Under the pieces are notes generated by a model. That model was not told the DNA's origin, ran no database searches, and saw only the letters and a program-made list of their open reading frames with translations. A program made the position numbers and the translations under genes. Below are positions 61,623-64,000 of a DNA stretch of 64,000 nt, in pieces. Numbering within the stretch: position 1 is the stretch's first letter; every line of letters begins with the position of its first letter. The stretch comes from VAXT01 sp963827725 (GTDB lineage: Bacteria > Actinomycetota > Thermoleophilia > Gaiellales > Gaiellaceae). The stretch covers positions 1 to 64,000 of the forward strand of contig CAWHBM010000003.1 of assembly GCA_963827725.1 (NCBI GenBank), given 5' to 3'.

Positions 61623-62093
61623 GTGCTGGTCGCCGCCCTAGCCGCGCTTGCGCTTGGGGCCGCCGCCTCGCCTGCTGCTGCCAAGAGCGCCTGTGCTCAG
61701 CAGATCATCGAGGACTGGTCCGACGAGGATCGCCGGATCACCCAGACGTACCCGCTCCACTGCTACCAGGCGGCGATCGCAGTGGTCCCCGAAGATCTCG
61801 GCGTCTACACGGGGATCGAGGAGGACATCCTGGCCGCCCGGAAGGCTGCGGCCCGCAATCGCAGACTCTTCAGCAATCCTCCACCCCCCTCTTCCACGAG
61901 CCAAGCCAACACGCCAGACCGAGGTCTCTTCACGCAAGGCTTCGACAAGCTCGGCGCGCGAAACGTCGACGCCGTCCCGTTGCCGCTCCTGATCCTCGCG
62001 GCACTTTCGTCCCTACTGGTCGCTGCAGGCGCCGCGGGCCTCGTCGCAAGGCGAATGCGCACCGGTCGCGGACACACGCCTCCCGCGACCTAG
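61623..62093 (+). CDS. Exported protein with C-terminal membrane anchor, unknown
   Basis: A 156-aa protein. N-terminal signal peptide (LVAALAALALGAAASPAAA), a middle domain with two Cys (SACAQQIIEDWSDEDRRITQ, YPLHCYQAAIAVVPEDLGVY) and a linker. A C-terminal membrane helix (LPLLILAALSSLLVAAGAAG) is followed by RRMRTGRG. The type-I layout resembles sortase-free anchored surface proteins of Actinobacteria. The start is a GTG with no clear ribosome binding site. Family not recognised. Confidence 0.65.
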   Translation: MLVAALAALALGAAASPAAAKSACAQQIIEDWSDEDRRITQTYPLHCYQAAIAVVPEDLGVYTGIEEDILAARKAAARNRRLFSNPPPPSSTSQANTPDRGLFTQGFDKLGARNVDAVPLPLLILAALSSLLVAAGAAGLVARRMRTGRGHTPPAT

Positions 62094-62146
62094 AAATCAC
62101 CCGCAAATTGCTCACTTAGCCCGGCCTGACGCAGAGGCCGAATGGC

Positions 62147-62152
62147 TATGAT
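62147..62152 (+). promoter_or_regulatory. Possible -10 box for nrdJ
   Basis: TATGAT, 128 bp upstream of the nrdJ ATG, no convincing -35. The leader between has no cobalamin-riboswitch box that I can recognise. Confidence 0.3.
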
Positions 62153-62280
62153 TTGCAGGTGTTTTCCGCGGTCTTTCCTGTGATGTCATCCGACCATCGG
62201 CCTAGGCTGCCAGGTCCGCTCGCCGACGGTCTAGCTCCGCCGACTGGGCGCTCTGGAACCACGTTGACCAGGAGGTAGGA

Positions 62281-64000
62281 ATGGCGTCCGCGAAGCCAGC
62301 ACAGACCGCAGAAGCAACACCGAACGAGGTCGTAAACACCGTCGTCGACGACGCCGCAAACGTCGCCGTCCGCCGCCTCTTCACGATCCCCGGGCGCGAC
62401 CCGTTCGAGGAAGTCGAGTGGGAGATTCGCGACGCGCTCATCCCCGGCAAGGACAAGCCGGCCTTCGAGCAGAAGGGCGTCGAGTTCCCGAAGTTCTGGT
62501 CGCAGACGGCCACGAACATCGTCGCGCAGAAGTACTTCCGCGGCCGCATGGGCTCGCCCGACCGCGAGTCGAGCGTCAAGCAGATGATCGGGCGGATCAT
62601 TGCGACGGTCGGCTCCTGGGGCCGCGAGGGCGGCTACTTCGCCGACGAGGACGAGGCCCAGACCTTCGAGGCCGAGCTGAAGGCGATCCTGGTCAACCAG
62701 TACGCCGCGTTCAACTCGCCGGTCTGGTTCAACGTCGGCTTCGAGGAGAAGCCGCAGTGCTCGGCGTGCTTCATCCTCTCGATCGAGGACTCGATGGACT
62801 CGATCCTCGACTGGATCCGCCGCGAGGGCGTCATCTTCCGCGGCGGCTCGGGCTCGGGCGTCAACCTCTCGAAGCTGCGCTCGTCGAAGGAGCAGCTCTC
62901 GAAGGGCGGCTACGCCTCCGGGCCGGTCAGCTTCATGCGCGGCGCCGACGCGTCCGCCGGCACGATCAAGTCGGGCGGCAAGACGCGGCGCGCGGCCAAG
63001 ATGGTCGTCCTCGACATCGACCATCCGGACATCGACGAGTTCATCTGGTGCAAGTCGAAGGAAGAGGAGAAGGCGCGCGTCCTCGAGGCGGCGGGCTACG
63101 ACATGTCGCTCGACTCGAGCGACTGGGCCTCGATCCAGTACCAGAACGCGAACAACTCGGTGCGCGTCACCGACGCGTTCATGGAGGCCGCCGAGGCAGG
63201 CGGCGACTGGAACCTGACCGCCCGCACCGACGGGGCCGTCGTCGAGACGATCCCGGCCAGGAAGCTGCTGCGCGACATGGCCGAGGCGGCCTGGCGCTGC
63301 GCCGATCCGGGCATCCAGTACGACACGACGATCAACCAGTGGCACACGCTGCCGAACACGGCGCGGATCAACGCGTCGAACCCGTGCTCCGAGTACATGT
63401 CGATCGACGACTCGGCGTGCAACCTCTCGTCGATCAACCTCTTGAAGTTCCGCCGCGAGGACGGCGAGTTCGACGTCGAGCAGTTCGAGCACACCGTCGA
63501 CGTCATGTTCCTCGCGCAGGAGATCCTCGTCGGCTACTCCTCGTACCCGACGCCGCAGATCGAGGGCAACGCGAAGGCGTTCCGCCAGCTCGGGCTCGGC
63601 TACGCGAACCTCGGCGCGCTCCTGATGGCGCGCGGCCTGCCCTACGACTCGGACTCGGGCCGGGCGTACGCGGCTGCGATCACGGCGCTCATGACCGGGC
63701 GCGCGTACCGCAAGTCGTCCGAGATCGCGGCGCGCATGGGCCCGTTCGCGGGCTACCAGCCGAACGCCGCGGCGATGATCGGCGTCATGGCGCAGCACCG
63801 CGCCGCGGTCGGCAACATCGAGAACACCGACTCGGTGCCGGCCGATCTCCTCTCCGCGTGCAGGCGCGCGTGGGACGAGGCGCTCAACCTCGGCGAGGTG
63901 CACGGCTACCGGAACGCGCAGGCAACCGTGCTCGCTCCCACCGGGACGATCAGCTTCATGATGGATTGCGACACGACCGGCGTCGAGCCCGACTTCTCGC
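62281..64000 (+). CDS. nrdJ: B12-dependent ribonucleotide reductase, N-terminal part
   Basis: The first 573 codons of a class II ribonucleotide reductase; the gene runs off the right edge. It starts at the ATG at 62281 with AGGAGGTAGG upstream. After about 60 residues typical of long actinobacterial NrdJ come QKYFRGRMGSPDRESSVKQM, FNSPVWFNVG, CSACFILSIEDSMDSILDW (first redox Cys), RGGSGSGVNLSKLRSSKEQL, NPCSEYMSIDDSACNLSSIN (radical Cys with Asn and Glu) and QATVLAPTGTISFMMDCDTT. It makes deoxynucleotides without oxygen dependence and needs adenosylcobalamin. Confidence 0.95.
   Translation, partial: MASAKPAQTAEATPNEVVNTVVDDAANVAVRRLFTIPGRDPFEEVEWEIRDALIPGKDKPAFEQKGVEFPKFWSQTATNIVAQKYFRGRMGSPDRESSVKQMIGRIIATVGSWGREGGYFADEDEAQTFEAELKAILVNQYAAFNSPVWFNVGFEEKPQCSACFILSIEDSMDSILDWIRREGVIFRGGSGSGVNLSKLRSSKEQLSKGGYASGPVSFMRGADASAGTIKSGGKTRRAAKMVVLDIDHPDIDEFIWCKSKEEEKARVLEAAGYDMSLDSSDWASIQYQNANNSVRVTDAFMEAAEAGGDWNLTARTDGAVVETIPARKLLRDMAEAAWRCADPGIQYDTTINQWHTLPNTARINASNPCSEYMSIDDSACNLSSINLLKFRREDGEFDVEQFEHTVDVMFLAQEILVGYSSYPTPQIEGNAKAFRQLGLGYANLGALLMARGLPYDSDSGRAYAAAITALMTGRAYRKSSEIAARMGPFAGYQPNAAAMIGVMAQHRAAVGNIENTDSVPADLLSACRRAWDEALNLGEVHGYRNAQATVLAPTGTISFMMDCDTTGVEPDFS

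Noticed and set aside
62094..62280. Cobalamin riboswitch upstream of B12-dependent nrdJ
   Set aside because: The leader has no recognisable B12-box and is too short for a full cobalamin aptamer with expression platform.
62146..63903. Long open frame on the minus strand opposite nrdJ
   Set aside because: It is an Arg/Asp/Val-rich mirror of the nrdJ coding sequence, with no family motif and no ribosome binding site. In GC-rich DNA such antisense frames are common.

Overview
The window is about 64 kb of GC-rich bacterial DNA. Its gene content points to an actinobacterium of the class Thermoleophilia (Gaiella/Solirubrobacter type). The pointers are a flavin-dependent ThyX, a B12-dependent ribonucleotide reductase, an actinobacterial-type RpoD, a GerMN/Gmad2 lipoprotein-like protein, a Tad pilus locus whose TadB carries a VWA domain, and many genes with no Shine-Dalgarno sequence. 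The placement is inference from recognised families, not from a phylogenetic marker. No phage, transposase or CRISPR array was seen.

Layout. 1-11 kb: an amino-acid/peptide block (M24 and M20 peptidases, APC permease), a seven-bladed lyase-like propeller, a GerMN protein, a two-component system next to a membrane-anchored NirK-like copper protein, and two divergent cell-wall enzymes (M15 peptidase, L,D-transpeptidase). 10.4-15 kb: an envelope-stress module. An MprAB-like two-component system is divergent from an HtrA/PepD-type protease, and a helical secreted protein lies nearby. Both target genes carry the same four-hexamer operator with an 11-bp pitch. 15-31 kb: housekeeping genes (RpoD, Fpg-type glycosylase, FolE2/MptA, PlsY, two divergent superoxide dismutase homologues, ECF sigma and anti-sigma, ThyX, a MacB-type ABC exporter). 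31.5-42.7 kb: a Tad/Flp pilus locus (pilin, TadE, CpaB, TadZ, TadA, VWA-TadB, TadC, a coiled-coil protein, a VWA protein). This block is riddled with single-base frameshifts. 42.8-53 kb: secreted proteins (subtilase with PASTA tail, PQQ-type propeller, glycosidase, Cys-rich repeat protein), a CbbX-type AAA ATPase and a KaiC-like ATPase with its response regulator next to tRNA-Thr. 53-64 kb: semialdehyde dehydrogenase and transaminase (beta-alanine/valine route), a 46-aa Gly-Gly leader peptide, holB-tmk, an epimerase, an O-antigen-ligase-like protein and the start of nrdJ.

The most unusual signals are not protein genes. Two copies of a ~140-bp element (R2; 29377-29530 and 49827-49961) keep one secondary structure through compensatory base changes, which suggests an undescribed structured RNA or DNA element. 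Three copies of a second ~180-bp element (R1) sit directly behind stop codons. The four-hexamer operators, a TANNNT box six bases before the start codon of about ten genes, and a duplicated tRNA 3' end flanking the KaiC-like cassette are the other main finds.

Caution: from about 31.5 kb rightwards many conserved genes, including essential holB, are broken by one-base insertions or deletions whose reading resumes in another frame. The left 31 kb has none. Sequencing or assembly indels are the simplest explanation, so broken genes here are annotated across their frameshifts.
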